A DNA stretch of 64,000 nucleotides from Planctomycetaceae bacterium (GCA_021371795.1 JAJFVK010000019.1:1-64000); one strand, 5' to 3'; counted from the stretch's first letter, positions 33,099-41,709 are shown. Program-made: numbers and translations. Notes: generated from the letters alone by a model not told the origin.

Positions 33099-34796
33099 CT
33101 ATTGTTTTTCCATAACAAGTTTATTCAACTGGTTCAGTAAATCTTCTGAAACTTTATAACCCTGCTGTTTGGCGATTTTCACGTGATTGAGTGCCTGTGG
33201 ATATTTGCCTAAAGTATACAGCGTAACGGCAAGATTATTATGCGCAGCCGGGAAGTTCCATCGTTGTTCGATTGCTTTTAAATAATATTCTTTCGCAGGT
33301 TCATATATCTCTCTTGCCGAATATGAAACCGCCAGATTGAAATAAACATCTGCGTCTTTGGGATTGAGTTTTATTGCTGCCTCATAATATTCAGCCGCCG
33401 CGTCGTATTGCTTGCGTGCCATATAAATATTCGCCAGATTCTGGTATGCGCCGGCAAAATTAGCATCGGCGTTTATCGCGTTTTTATACGCCTGAATTTC
33501 TTCTTCCGGCCAATTGAGTTTATTATAAACCAATGCAAGTCCCATATGTGCGTTAGCGTTCAAAGGCTGATAATAAACAGCGGTACGGTATTGTTCAAGC
33601 GCCTCGTAATACATTTCCTTCTGAAAAAACACACAGCCAAGCCCATAAGCCGCGTCAGCCGAGTCTGTTTTAAGAATCAGTGCACGCCTGTAACTCGATA
33701 TTGCGTTATCCCATTTTTTTTGGTCGCGGTATATACTGCCAAGAGCTATATAAACGTCGGCGTCGCGGTTGTCAATATTTGCCGCAGTTTTCAAATATGC
33801 GATGGCTTTGTCGTCCAGTCCTTGCGAATGATATGCCCACGCCAAACCTTTGTAAGTCTCGATGTAATTTGGGTCGAGATGCAGTGCGGTCATATATTGC
33901 TTGATCGCCGCGTCTAAAATTCCCTTCTTGCGGTATGCGTTGCCGAGATTGTGATATGTTTTCGCATCCGATGGATTTATTTCAAGAGCTGTTTTATACT
34001 GCTCGATTGCAAGGTCGGTCATATTCTTGCGAAGGTAGATATTGCCCAGATTCGTTCTTGCCTCGGCAAGCATTGGCGTCAGCGCAACGGAAAGTTTTTG
34101 ATAATAAAAAGCGTACTCAACCTGCTCTTTGTTCATATAAACATTCGCAAGATTATTGAACAGACAGCCGATAGTTTCTTTCTTCGTGAGATTCCGCATA
34201 TAAACGCCTTGCGAGCCGTTATCGGGAATGTTGAATTTTTCGATATAATGAGCATCTGGCGGATTTACGCCGAGTTGTGTTGTTTCGATATTGAAACGAG
34301 TATGGCCGTCATCGCAGCGGACAAAAAAATGTCCCGGCGCTACGACTCCGTATAATGGCAGGCCGAGTTTTTCGCCGACCGAAAGATACAGAATCGACAG
34401 GCTCAAACAGTAGCCTCTTTTGTTGTCAATGACGGTGTTCAAAAACAAATCGTCAGGATTGTCTGCATTATCGATTGCCTTAAAACCCATCTTGCGGAAC
34501 AAAAGATCGCTGACGGCCTGACAGGTTTTGTAATTGCCTGCGTTTGTTCCGACTTTTTCGCTAACTTCGTTCGCCAGTCGATCTATCATATTCATATAAT
34601 AAACGGTATTTAGCTGGTTGTTCCAGCGTTTGCTGACCAGCAGCACGCTTGCCGCAAGGTCGATATCGTCATTGTCGAGTTTGAGAACCTCTTCGATGGA
34701 ATTGGGATAATAGCTGCTGCTGCTGCTGCGCACAACTCCGTCGCACGGCAAAACAGCCAAAACTGCAAGAAACAGAAATGTAAATCCAATCTTCAT
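33099..34796 (-). CDS. Exported TPR protein with a transglutaminase-like domain
   Basis: A 565-residue protein. It has a signal peptide (about 1-20), a short Ser-rich stretch, a SirB1/transglutaminase-like domain (about 40-190) with the Cys of KRGYCLSLSILYLSVGEKLG near 131, the His of VVAPGHFFVRCDDG near 156 and FNIETTQLG near 170, and then about ten tetratricopeptide repeats (about 210-555) such as AKTYHNLGNAYRKKGILDAAIKQY. The conserved Cys-His arrangement suggests hydrolase or amidase activity, though SirB1-type members often have no known reaction. TPRs imply a role as protein-binding scaffold in the periplasm. Confidence 0.75.
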   Translation of the reverse strand: MKIGFTFLFLAVLAVLPCDGVVRSSSSSYYPNSIEEVLKLDNDDIDLAASVLLVSKRWNNQLNTVYYMNMIDRLANEVSEKVGTNAGNYKTCQAVSDLLFRKMGFKAIDNADNPDDLFLNTVIDNKRGYCLSLSILYLSVGEKLGLPLYGVVAPGHFFVRCDDGHTRFNIETTQLGVNPPDAHYIEKFNIPDNGSQGVYMRNLTKKETIGCLFNNLANVYMNKEQVEYAFYYQKLSVALTPMLAEARTNLGNIYLRKNMTDLAIEQYKTALEINPSDAKTYHNLGNAYRKKGILDAAIKQYMTALHLDPNYIETYKGLAWAYHSQGLDDKAIAYLKTAANIDNRDADVYIALGSIYRDQKKWDNAISSYRRALILKTDSADAAYGLGCVFFQKEMYYEALEQYRTAVYYQPLNANAHMGLALVYNKLNWPEEEIQAYKNAINADANFAGAYQNLANIYMARKQYDAAAEYYEAAIKLNPKDADVYFNLAVSYSAREIYEPAKEYYLKAIEQRWNFPAAHNNLAVTLYTLGKYPQALNHVKIAKQQGYKVSEDLLNQLNKLVMEKQ

Positions 34797-34912
34797 AATT
34801 TTATATCAAAAATCAAATATCAAAAATAAAAATGACAAATCAAAATTAAAAATTAATATGCCGAAGGCACTCCACAATTTTGATATTTAATCTTTGATTT
34901 TTAATTTTCGTA
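34797..34912. repeat. AT-rich imperfect inverted repeat with a central GCCGAAGGCAC hairpin
   Basis: Words such as ATATCAAAA and AAAAATCAAA on the left (34803-34850) are matched in inverse on the right (TTTTGATATTTAATC, TTTGATTTTTAATTTT, 34877-34907). The arms enclose TATGCCGAAGGCACTCC (34857-34873). The right arm overlaps the last codons of the DUF167 gene (KLKIKD). It looks like a degenerate dispersed element rather than a terminator. Confidence 0.55.
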
Positions 34913-35195
34913 ACGTCTCTTTTGCTTCCGACGTCGCCGGCATCGTAACCTTTTTAACTTTTGACGTTTGTCCCGATATAATAGCGATAGAGTTTTTCGG
35001 AATATTAAATTTTTCAGCCAGCAATTCGATTAGTGCCTGGTTGGCTTTCCCTTTTTCCGGCGGAGCCGCAAGCCTGACCTTTAACATTCCATTATAAAGT
35101 CCCGCGACTATTGTTTTGCTGCTGCCGGGAACGACCTTAATATTAAAAATTATTCGTCCGTCTTTTTCGGCGAAATTAATGGAATTTTCAGACAT
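34887..35195 (-). CDS. DUF167 (YggU family) protein
   Basis: A 102-residue protein of the DUF167/YggU family, with the conserved core FNIKVVPGSSKTIVAGLYNGMLKVRLAAPPEKGKANQALIELLAEKF and a C-terminal ISGQTSKVKKV. The family is widespread; its molecular function is unknown. The frame opens further upstream, but I start at ATG 35195 because its ATG overlaps the stop of the preceding gene (ATGTCTGA), and homology starts there. Its last codons lie in an AT-rich repeat. Confidence 0.85.
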   Translation of the reverse strand: MSENSINFAEKDGRIIFNIKVVPGSSKTIVAGLYNGMLKVRLAAPPEKGKANQALIELLAEKFNIPKNSIAIISGQTSKVKKVTMPATSEAKETLRKLKIKD

Positions 35196-35496
35196 TCTCG
35201 GGATATTCCCTGATATTTTTGCCGACAGCGGCCTGAATATATCGTTCAATTTGCGAAGCCAGTTCGCCAACGGCATCGATTTGGAAATCCTCATAATGTC
35301 CCGGCAGGAATTCACCGTTTAACGCTCGTTTGTAAATTTTAACCCTTATAATCGGACAGCCGCTACTTCGTTTGCTGAAGTCAGCGTTCTGATGTTCGGT
35401 TAGTTCGACCTTCCAATCCTCACTTATAAAGACAAGTGCCTTGCCTGTGTAAACAGATGTTGGAAAATATTCGTAAAGTTCTTTCAGTGTTACCAT
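35188..35496 (-). CDS. Small protein of unknown function
   Basis: A 102-residue protein I cannot assign. It begins MVTLKELYEYFPTSVYTGKA and contains KVELTEHQNADFSKRSSGCP and a C-terminal helix (AVGELASQIERYIQAAVG). No signal peptide or membrane helix is seen, so it is probably cytoplasmic. It is sandwiched between pyrD (26 nt away) and the DUF167 gene (8-nt overlap), in what looks like one transcript from the pyrKD promoter. Confidence 0.65.
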   Translation of the reverse strand: MVTLKELYEYFPTSVYTGKALVFISEDWKVELTEHQNADFSKRSSGCPIIRVKIYKRALNGEFLPGHYEDFQIDAVGELASQIERYIQAAVGKNIREYPENV

Positions 35497-35522
35497 CGGA
35501 GCTATTATAACCTATTATTTTG

Positions 35523-36449
35523 TTATTTCAAGCTGCCGATAAGTTCGGCAATAGAAGATATATTGTGTCTTTGGCAATAATCCTTGATTCCGGCCGGTAT
35601 TTTACTTGCGCAGTCTGGATTTATGAAGCTTGCGGTGCCTATGGTAACGGCTGTCGCGCCGGCAATGATGAATTCCAGAGCGTCGGAGGCCGTTCGGATT
35701 CCGCCCCCGCCTATAAGCGGGATATTTGCCGGTTTTGCGACCTCATTGTACACTTTATTCACAAGATAAACCGCAATCGGCCTTATCGCAGGCCCCGAAA
35801 GCCCGCCGGTACGATTCGCCAACACAGGTTTTCGCGTCTCAATGTCGATTACCATTGCGGTAAAGGTGTTAATCAGACTCAAAGCATCGGCGCCATTGTC
35901 AACCGCAACTTTCGCGATTGTGCTTATATTAGTTACGTTTGGCGTCAGTTTTACGATAAGAATTTTATCGCGAACGACCTTTTTTACCTCACAGGTTATC
36001 TGTTTAACAACCGCAGGGTCGGTTCCGAACGTAATTCCGCCTTGTTTGACGTTCGGGCAGCTTATATTCAGTTCCATTCCCGCTATCTGTTTGCACTGCG
36101 AAAGTTTATCCGCAACCGCGACATAATCTTCGATTTCACGCCCCGCGATATTTACAAAAAATGGCGTTTTATACCGCTCCATCATCGGCACTTTTTCCGC
36201 TATAAATTTTTCAACGCCGATGTTAGCCAGACCAATCGCGTTGAGCATTCCAGAATCAGTTTCCACTATTCGCGGCACGTCATTGCCCATCCTCGGCTGC
36301 ATAGAAATGCTTTTTGTAATATAGCCGCCAAGTTGGTTTATATCCATAAAATCGTCAAGCTCGTCAACATAGCCGCACGTGCCCGAAGCCGTCATCAGCG
36401 GATTCTTAAGCTTCACCGAACCGAGATTAATTGAAATATCTATTGCCAT
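35523..36449 (-). CDS. pyrD: Dihydroorotate dehydrogenase B, catalytic subunit
   Basis: Oxidises dihydroorotate to orotate in pyrimidine synthesis, as the FMN-binding subunit of the NAD-linked heterotetramer. The 308-residue TIM-barrel protein carries LGSVKLKNPLMTASGTCGY at residues about 8-26, the NISCPNVKQGG motif near 129 with the usual class 1B active-site cysteine, KLTPNVTNI near 168 and PLIGGGGIRTASDALEFIIAGA near 245. It overlaps pyrK by 10 nt, which couples translation of the two subunits. The pair is the form that needs no quinone or oxygen. Confidence 0.95.
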   Translation of the reverse strand: MAIDISINLGSVKLKNPLMTASGTCGYVDELDDFMDINQLGGYITKSISMQPRMGNDVPRIVETDSGMLNAIGLANIGVEKFIAEKVPMMERYKTPFFVNIAGREIEDYVAVADKLSQCKQIAGMELNISCPNVKQGGITFGTDPAVVKQITCEVKKVVRDKILIVKLTPNVTNISTIAKVAVDNGADALSLINTFTAMVIDIETRKPVLANRTGGLSGPAIRPIAVYLVNKVYNEVAKPANIPLIGGGGIRTASDALEFIIAGATAVTIGTASFINPDCASKIPAGIKDYCQRHNISSIAELIGSLK

Positions 36450-37378
36450 ACCACTTCATCAGACCAGAAAACCGGGCCGTCCTTGCAGCAGAGTTTGTAG
36501 AATTCTGTATTTGTTTTTTTGTCAATACACTTAACCGCGCAACCCTGGCACAAACCCGTCCCACAAGCCATTCGACGCTCTAAACTGACTTGGCAGGGGA
36601 TTTTAAATTCACTGCTCACAGCCGCAGAAGCACGAAGCATCGGCTCCGGCCCGCAGGCATACATAATAGTATTGTTAATATCAGGCTTGTTTTCTTTGAG
36701 CCATTGTTTCAAAATTTCTGTTACGAATCCTTTAGAACCGGCCGAACCATCGTCCGTGCTGATGTGTGCTTTAATTTTGTGCCTGTCAAATTCGCCGAGT
36801 GTGATTTTTTTCTTGTCGAACTTGTCGGCTTTTACTTCAAAGAAAGCTAAATCAGAAACAGATTTTGTGCCGACAAACACAACTATTTCTGTGTCTGGAC
36901 ATTGCGATTTGATAATAGAGGAAAGATGCACAAGCGGGGGAGCACCCATTCCGCCCGCGACTAAAATTGCTAATTTTTTATCAGGCAGTGAAAACCCATT
37001 CCCCAGCGGCCCAATAACGCTGACTTTGTCGCCGGTTTTGAGCGTTTTCATTCTAATAGTTGCCGCTCCGACAACTGCGTAAAGAATTTCGACCACTACG
37101 CTGTCTTTGCCTGTAACAACATCTGCAAAACTAAATGGCCTGCGGAGAATGACGTTTCTTTGAGAAACATCTGTAAGTTGTTGTGGAATAGAGTTTTGCG
37201 CAGGTAAAGCAAGGCCGGCTACCTCAATTTCGGCAAACTGTCCCGCTGCAGCCTTTGAAAATATGGTTTTTGCCTTCTTTTCCAGCTCGAAAGTGATTCG
37301 GGAATATTTATCACTGAAGGCTCTGTTTTGCAGAACCGAGGCGTTAAAGATTCCTTTTTTTGGTGTTTTATGTTCCAT
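36440..37378 (-). CDS. pyrK: Dihydroorotate dehydrogenase B, electron transfer subunit
   Basis: Carries electrons from PyrD's FMN to NAD through FAD and a [2Fe-2S] cluster. The 312-residue protein contains a flavin-binding beta barrel (about 15-115, with the RRPFSFADV FAD motif near 76), an NAD-binding domain (about 125-255, LAILVAGGMGAPPLVHL, then MYACGPEPMLRA), and the iron-sulfur segment CGTGLCQGCAVKC plus CKDGPVF near 276-305. It is somewhat longer than Bacillus PyrK. First gene of the operon; the leader contains a terminator and the promoter lies at 37511-37538. Confidence 0.93.
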   Translation of the reverse strand: MEHKTPKKGIFNASVLQNRAFSDKYSRITFELEKKAKTIFSKAAAGQFAEIEVAGLALPAQNSIPQQLTDVSQRNVILRRPFSFADVVTGKDSVVVEILYAVVGAATIRMKTLKTGDKVSVIGPLGNGFSLPDKKLAILVAGGMGAPPLVHLSSIIKSQCPDTEIVVFVGTKSVSDLAFFEVKADKFDKKKITLGEFDRHKIKAHISTDDGSAGSKGFVTEILKQWLKENKPDINNTIMYACGPEPMLRASAAVSSEFKIPCQVSLERRMACGTGLCQGCAVKCIDKKTNTEFYKLCCKDGPVFWSDEVVWQ

Positions 37379-37432
37379 AAGTGTCTATTAGTAATGCAAT
37401 TATGATTTTGGTGGCCGCAGGGTACAAAAAAA

Positions 37433-37488
37433 CTTCCGGAATAATCATCCACTGGTATTCCGGAAGCGCGCCACGGCTAAAATAGCCG
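37433..37488 (-). terminator. Leader terminator (attenuator) of pyrKD
   Basis: On the minus strand, CTTCCGGAATA and TATTCCGGAAG (37456-37466 and 37433-37443) form a perfect 11-bp stem with a 12-nt loop, followed at once by seven T (37426-37432). A smaller hairpin, CGGCTA-TTT-TAGCCG, lies just before it (37474-37488). No minus-strand gene lies upstream, and the pyrKD promoter is only 45 nt away, so this terminator acts within the pyrK leader, 47 nt before the start codon. Confidence 0.75.
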
Positions 37489-37510
37489 CAAAAATCATTT
37501 TCATATAAGG

Positions 37511-37538
37511 AGTATAACTATTCCTTGGGCGTTGTCAA
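37511..37538 (-). promoter_or_regulatory. Sigma-70 promoter of pyrKD
   Basis: On the minus strand a perfect TTGACA (37538-37533), 16-nt spacer and TATACT (37516-37511). Transcription would start near 37504 and run through the two leader hairpins. The remaining gap to dacB (37539-37639) is AT-rich with no further clear signal. Confidence 0.7.
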
Positions 37539-37639
37539 TCAAGCAACAAGAAAAACTTATGATTTTTATAAGTCTATATTTTATAATTAGTTATAAAATT
37601 TGTTGATTTGTTTAACGGAATTTGTTAGAAAAGCGACCT

Positions 37640-39007
37640 ATGTTAAAAATTACAAAGATTATCACAGCAATTATCGTTGCGGCAGCAATTGGGCAGGCTT
37701 CTTTTGGCTCAAACCTGCAGCAGAAAATAGAACAAATCCTCGCTCGCAAAGACCAGAAGAACGTCGAGTTTACAATCTCTGTAATCGACCCGCAAACCGG
37801 CAGCAGAATCTACGGCTATAATCCGTCAAAGCCTCTGACGCCTGCGTCGAATATGAAACTGGTTACAGGTTTCACCGCGTTGAAAACTCTCGGCAGCGAT
37901 TATAAATTTGTAACCAAAGTCGGCCTTGTCGGCGGAAAACTTGTCGTCGTCGGCGGAGGCGATCCGCTGCTCGGATACGATGGAAATGATTGCATCAGCC
38001 CGATTATCAATGCACTCAAAGCGAAAAATATTACTCAATTGGAAGTAATCGCAGTTGATAGTTCCATTTTCGAAAATATTCGCGTAAATCCAAACTGGCC
38101 GTTAAATCAGCTCAACAGAGATTATTCCTGTGAAATTTCCGGCCTTAATTACAACGGCAACTGCATAAAAATCACCGCGTCAGTGAACGGCGGTCATATT
38201 GTTTTGGACAAAACGCCGAATACGGAATTTGTTCAACTGATTAATAATGTAAGATATGTCAAAGGCGCCGGTGCTATCGGCTCAAACAGAACAGAACAGC
38301 CCAACTCGCTTATAGTTTATGGCAAATGCGGAAGAGAAACTTCATTTGACGTCGCGATCGAGAATCCGAGTTTATATTTCGGCACACTTCTTTCCGAAGC
38401 TGTTTATAGAGCCGGTATAAGCGTAGCTAACTCGCTGACAGAAGAAAGCGGCGTTCAGCAGCCGATGGAAATCATCGCGCAATTCGAGACGCCGATTACG
38501 GAAGTTTTACAGCACTGCAATAAAGACAGTTTGCAAATTGCGGCAGAATGTATGGGAAAAATGATTGCCGTAAAGACAAACGGCTGTCAGGGAAGCTGGC
38601 AGAGTGAAAGAGACGCTGTTGGCAAATATCTGATGTCGCTCGGCGCTGATAATACTGAATTTTTGCTTGATGACGGCTGCGGATTGAGCAATGCAAATAA
38701 ACTTTCATCAAATGTTCTTTCGCTGATTCTGCTGGACGCGTACAAAAGTCCGCTTTGGTCAACGTTCAAGCCGACGCTTGCCGTTGGCGGTATTGACGGA
38801 ACAATCAAAAAACAATTCTATAAAGAGAAATATAAGAACAGAGTCTTTGCCAAAACCGGTTACATCAGCGGTGTCAGGGCTCTTTCAGGCGTCTGTATCG
38901 GAGCGAGCGGCAGAGAATATATTTTCTCAATCATTACAAATAAGGCGAACTATCCCACCAAAAAAGCCATATCCGATATCGTCGAATCAATCATCGACGA
39001 AGGGTAA
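37640..39007 (+). CDS. dacB: D-alanyl-D-alanine carboxypeptidase/endopeptidase, PBP4 class
   Basis: Trims or opens cross-links of peptidoglycan in the periplasm. The 455-residue S13-family protein starts with a signal peptide (1-23, ending ASFG). The three penicillin-binding motifs are present: SxxK at Ser70-Lys73 (PASNMKLV), SxN in DDGCGLSNANK near 353 and KTG in FAKTGYISGVRAL near 403, with a large inserted domain (about 90-270) between the first two as usual for PBP4. ATG 37640 is preferred over the TTG-initiated frame at 37622. It is significant because many planctomycetes were once thought to lack peptidoglycan. Confidence 0.9.
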   Translation: MLKITKIITAIIVAAAIGQASFGSNLQQKIEQILARKDQKNVEFTISVIDPQTGSRIYGYNPSKPLTPASNMKLVTGFTALKTLGSDYKFVTKVGLVGGKLVVVGGGDPLLGYDGNDCISPIINALKAKNITQLEVIAVDSSIFENIRVNPNWPLNQLNRDYSCEISGLNYNGNCIKITASVNGGHIVLDKTPNTEFVQLINNVRYVKGAGAIGSNRTEQPNSLIVYGKCGRETSFDVAIENPSLYFGTLLSEAVYRAGISVANSLTEESGVQQPMEIIAQFETPITEVLQHCNKDSLQIAAECMGKMIAVKTNGCQGSWQSERDAVGKYLMSLGADNTEFLLDDGCGLSNANKLSSNVLSLILLDAYKSPLWSTFKPTLAVGGIDGTIKKQFYKEKYKNRVFAKTGYISGVRALSGVCIGASGREYIFSIITNKANYPTKKAISDIVESIIDEG

Positions 39008-39053
39008 ACGGATTTAATATTTTAAATTTTATATTTAATATTTTAATAATTTA
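39008..39053. repeat. AT-rich direct repeat
   Basis: The 13-mer TTTAATATTTTAA occurs at 39013-39025 and again at 39034-39046, 21 nt apart. It separates dacB from the transporter remnant; nothing else is visible. Confidence 0.6.
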
Positions 39054-39329
39054 TTGAATTTTATTTTCAAAAAAAACGTAATATATGTCTCACACAGAAT
39101 GGCGGAAATTTTCAGGCTCTGCGACAGAATAACCGTTCTTCGCGACGGCAAAACAGTCGCTTCATGCGATATTGGTCAGACTACGGAAAACAAACTGATT
39201 GAAATGATGATAGGCAGAAGTTTTGAAGCCTGTCTCGAAGTCCATTTACCCGACAAACAATACTTGCAGTCTCCGCAGCTTAAGGTTGTATTTATTGTTG
39301 ATACAGTGGAAAAAGATGCTTACAAATGA
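39054..39329 (+). pseudogene. Fragment of a sugar ABC transporter ATPase (RbsA/MglA type)
   Basis: The frame encodes VIYVSHRMAEIFRLCDRITVLRDGKTV and then TTENKLIEMMIGRSFE, which is the switch-histidine region and linker of the first ABC domain of ribose/galactose-type ATPases. Walker A, the Q-loop, the ABC signature and Walker B, normally N-terminal to this, are absent, and the second ABC domain is absent too. The start at 39054 lies in AT-rich repeat sequence and has no ribosome binding site. I read it as a decayed remnant next to an active PTS sugar cluster. Confidence 0.75.
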
Positions 39330-39398
39330 TAATGAAGAAAATGATGTGTAGTTCCAAACAACGTGTAGAAGCTGTTTGATAAGCTATGTTTTACAAGC

Positions 39399-40256
39399 TT
39401 AAAGGTGTATACGAGAGCTTAATTTGTACTGGGTCGGTGTTTTCTTGACAATTTTTTTGAATATTCTGCAAAAATAAGCGACATCAGAAAAGCCGCATCG
39501 GCCGGCAATTTCAGAAAGAGTCATATCATATTTTGACAGCATAAATTTGGCTCTGTCTATTCGCACATACGTTAAATAATCACAAAACCGCATCAGGCCT
39601 TCCTTTCTAAAAAGCCTCGAAAGGTGATTTGGCGTTATTTTAAACTCCGCAGCTACACTGTCTCGTGTAATTTCATTTTGAAAATTGTGCTGCATATACG
39701 AGCAGATTTCATCAAATAAAAAATTCGCTTTTCGCACAGTTACTTCTGTTTTTGTGTTCAGCATATCAAGACAGCATGCAGCCATCGCCTGAACAAGCTG
39801 CGGATAAGCGGAAAATTGTGAAGCGGTATTATTAAACTCCAAAATAGACTGCAAAATTTTCGCGGCCGGGCCGGCAACAGGTCGATTTATCGGAATTTTT
39901 TCAGCAATAATCGACGACTCCGAAGTGCCGTCGCTGCTGATTAAACTTATTCCTGTCAGTTTTTTTCCAAACAAAAACATCGCAACCCGCACAGGCTTTT
40001 TCCATGTCGGTCTCTCCCAGCAATTTGGCGGAGCAAATACAGCCTGTCCTTTTTCAATGCTTAATATGCTCGGTTGGCCGGCCTGCTCTATCTCAATCTC
40101 ATAACATCCGTCAAGCACAATCGACAGCAGTGGGAAGTTAACCATGTAACTTAAAACCGGAGGTTTTGTAACGCTGTTCGCGAAAAAAACCTTTGTAATT
40201 TGGTTGTTTTCGAGCCAGCAGCGTATTTGAGCAGCTATTTTTTCTGAATCAGCCAT
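39399..40256 (-). CDS. AraC-family transcriptional regulator
   Basis: Likely activator of the divergent PTS/mannosidase operon. It has 285 residues: an N-terminal cupin-like ligand domain (about 1-150) and a C-terminal double helix-turn-helix (about 185-283) with TRDSVAAEFKITPNHLSRLFRKEG and the signature MTLSEIAGRCGFSDVAYFCRIFKKIVKKTP. ATG 40256 is used; a TTG-initiated extension to 40283 would add nine residues. The intergenic region carries repeated TACAATAG words that may be its binding sites. The effector is probably a mannose-containing sugar or its phosphate (inference from the operon). Confidence 0.88.
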   Translation of the reverse strand: MADSEKIAAQIRCWLENNQITKVFFANSVTKPPVLSYMVNFPLLSIVLDGCYEIEIEQAGQPSILSIEKGQAVFAPPNCWERPTWKKPVRVAMFLFGKKLTGISLISSDGTSESSIIAEKIPINRPVAGPAAKILQSILEFNNTASQFSAYPQLVQAMAACCLDMLNTKTEVTVRKANFLFDEICSYMQHNFQNEITRDSVAAEFKITPNHLSRLFRKEGLMRFCDYLTYVRIDRAKFMLSKYDMTLSEIAGRCGFSDVAYFCRIFKKIVKKTPTQYKLSSRIHL

Positions 40257-40379
40257 AATTTGCAAAATGTTACAATAGTACAATAGATGGTACGATTTTA
40301 CTATTGTTATAGCGTTTTGTCAACATTACAATACAACTGTATTTATAGTACTCAATACATATTTGTGCCGGAGAAAAAT
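40257..40379. promoter_or_regulatory. Divergent regulatory region with candidate AraC sites
   Basis: TACAATAG is repeated in tandem at 40271-40278 and 40279-40286, and ACAATAGTA (40272-40280) has a perfect inverse, TACTATTGT (40299-40307). A further TTACAATA lies at 40326-40333. TTGTCA (40317-40322) with TATTTA (40340-40345) is a poor -35/-10 pair with 17-nt spacing for the PTS operon. Weak promoters next to such half-sites are typical of AraC activation. GGAG precedes the IIC start. Confidence 0.55.
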
Positions 40380-41408
40380 ATGAAAGAGTTTATAGTAAAA
40401 CACAAGCAGTATCTTCTTAGCGGCGTTTCTTTTGCAATTCCGTTTATTGCCTGTGGCGGTATTTTGATAGCGGCGGCAATAGCCCTTGCACCAATGGGGG
40501 CGACAGGACCTGATTTTTCAAACTCGCCCAAATTACAAGTTATTCTGGATATCGGTGTAACATCTTTTAAGCTGATGTTGCCTGTGCTTGCCGGGTACAT
40601 ATCCTATGCGATTGCAGGCAAGCCCGGTCTGGTGGCCGGTTTTATTGGTGGTTTTCTTTCGGGTGAAATTAACGCAGGTTTTCTTGGCGCTCTTCTGGCG
40701 GGCATAATAGCAGGGCATATCGTTAATCTTATAAAGAAACTGCCGGTTCCAAAAATACTTAAACCTGTTATGCCGATTTTAATCATTCCAATTATTTCAT
40801 CTCTGGCAATCGGAATACTGATGATGAAAGTAATAGGTGTGCCCATTGCGGACTTTATGGTTTTTCTGGGCGAATGGCTCAAGGGGTTGAGTGCCGGTAA
40901 TGCTGTTGTGCTTGCGGTATTGTTGGGGGCTATGATAGCGTTCGATATGGGCGGGCCTGTCAACAAGGCGGCGTTTTTCTTCGGCGCGGCAATGATAAAA
41001 GAAGGAAACGCTTTTGTTATGGGCTCTGTAGCGGCGGCAATATGCACTCCTCCGTTGGGAATGGGACTTGCGACACTGCTTGGCAGAAAAATGTGGGATG
41101 AACAGGAAAAAGAGGCCGGCATCGCTGCTTTGGGTATGGGGCTTATGGGCATTACGGAAGGCGCAATACCTTTCGCTGCGTCCGACCCGTTCCGTGTTAT
41201 TCCCTGCATAATGGTTGGTTCTATTACCGCCGCGGTTATCGCGATGCTCGGCAAGGCACAGGATCACGCGCCGCACGGCGGGCCGATAGTTCTGCCGGTT
41301 GTGGATAATAAAATTCTCTACGTCATAGCAATATTATGCGGTACGTTTGTAACCGCGGTATTAATAAATCTGGTGAAGAAAATAACTTCCGCTAAAAAAG
41401 GAGCGTAA
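40380..41408 (+). CDS. PTS fructose-family permease, IIC component
   Basis: Membrane channel of a phosphoenolpyruvate-dependent sugar transporter of the fructose/mannitol family. The 342-residue protein has about eight to nine membrane helices; it opens LLSGVSFAIPFIACGGILIA and carries the family motif GFIGGFLSGEINAGFLGALLAGI near residue 85 and FDMGGPVNKAAF near 180, ending GMGLMGITEGAIPFA near 255. It is a free-standing IIC, with the IIB 1 nt downstream and IIA fused to the general PTS proteins. ATG 40380 is chosen with its GGAG. Related IIC parts are found in MngA (mannosylglycerate) and FruA. Confidence 0.92.
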   Translation: MKEFIVKHKQYLLSGVSFAIPFIACGGILIAAAIALAPMGATGPDFSNSPKLQVILDIGVTSFKLMLPVLAGYISYAIAGKPGLVAGFIGGFLSGEINAGFLGALLAGIIAGHIVNLIKKLPVPKILKPVMPILIIPIISSLAIGILMMKVIGVPIADFMVFLGEWLKGLSAGNAVVLAVLLGAMIAFDMGGPVNKAAFFFGAAMIKEGNAFVMGSVAAAICTPPLGMGLATLLGRKMWDEQEKEAGIAALGMGLMGITEGAIPFAASDPFRVIPCIMVGSITAAVIAMLGKAQDHAPHGGPIVLPVVDNKILYVIAILCGTFVTAVLINLVKKITSAKKGA

Positions 41409-41409
41409 T

Positions 41410-41709
41410 ATGAAATTTGTTGCGATAACAGCTTGTCCGACTGGTGTGGCTCATACGTATATGGCTGCTGAACAGCTTGCAAAAACAGCGAAAAAGCTTG
41501 GACACGAAATAAAAGTCGAAACGCAGGGCGCGATGGGGATTGAGAACGAACTTACTGACAAGGACATAGCCTCTGCTGATGCGGTGATTTTTGCCGTTGA
41601 TATTATGATCGAAAAAGAAGAACGCTTTGACAATATTCCAAAAATCAGGGCGTCCGTGCAGGAGGCAATTAAAAATCCTGAAGCTGTTTTCTCGCGTCAG
41701 GCAAAATAA
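41410..41709 (+). CDS. PTS fructose-family IIB component
   Basis: Cytoplasmic phosphocarrier that passes phosphate from IIA to the incoming sugar. The 99-residue protein has the phospho-cysteine at residue 9 in the loop ACPTGVAHTYMAAE, then KVETQGAMGIENELT near 38, both diagnostic of fructose-type IIB. It begins 1 nt after the IIC stop codon and should be made with it. Confidence 0.95.
   Translation: MKFVAITACPTGVAHTYMAAEQLAKTAKKLGHEIKVETQGAMGIENELTDKDIASADAVIFAVDIMIEKEERFDNIPKIRASVQEAIKNPEAVFSRQAK

Noticed and set aside
35520-36434. 304-codon frame antisense to pyrD
   Set aside because: Fully overlaps a certain gene and shows no protein motif.
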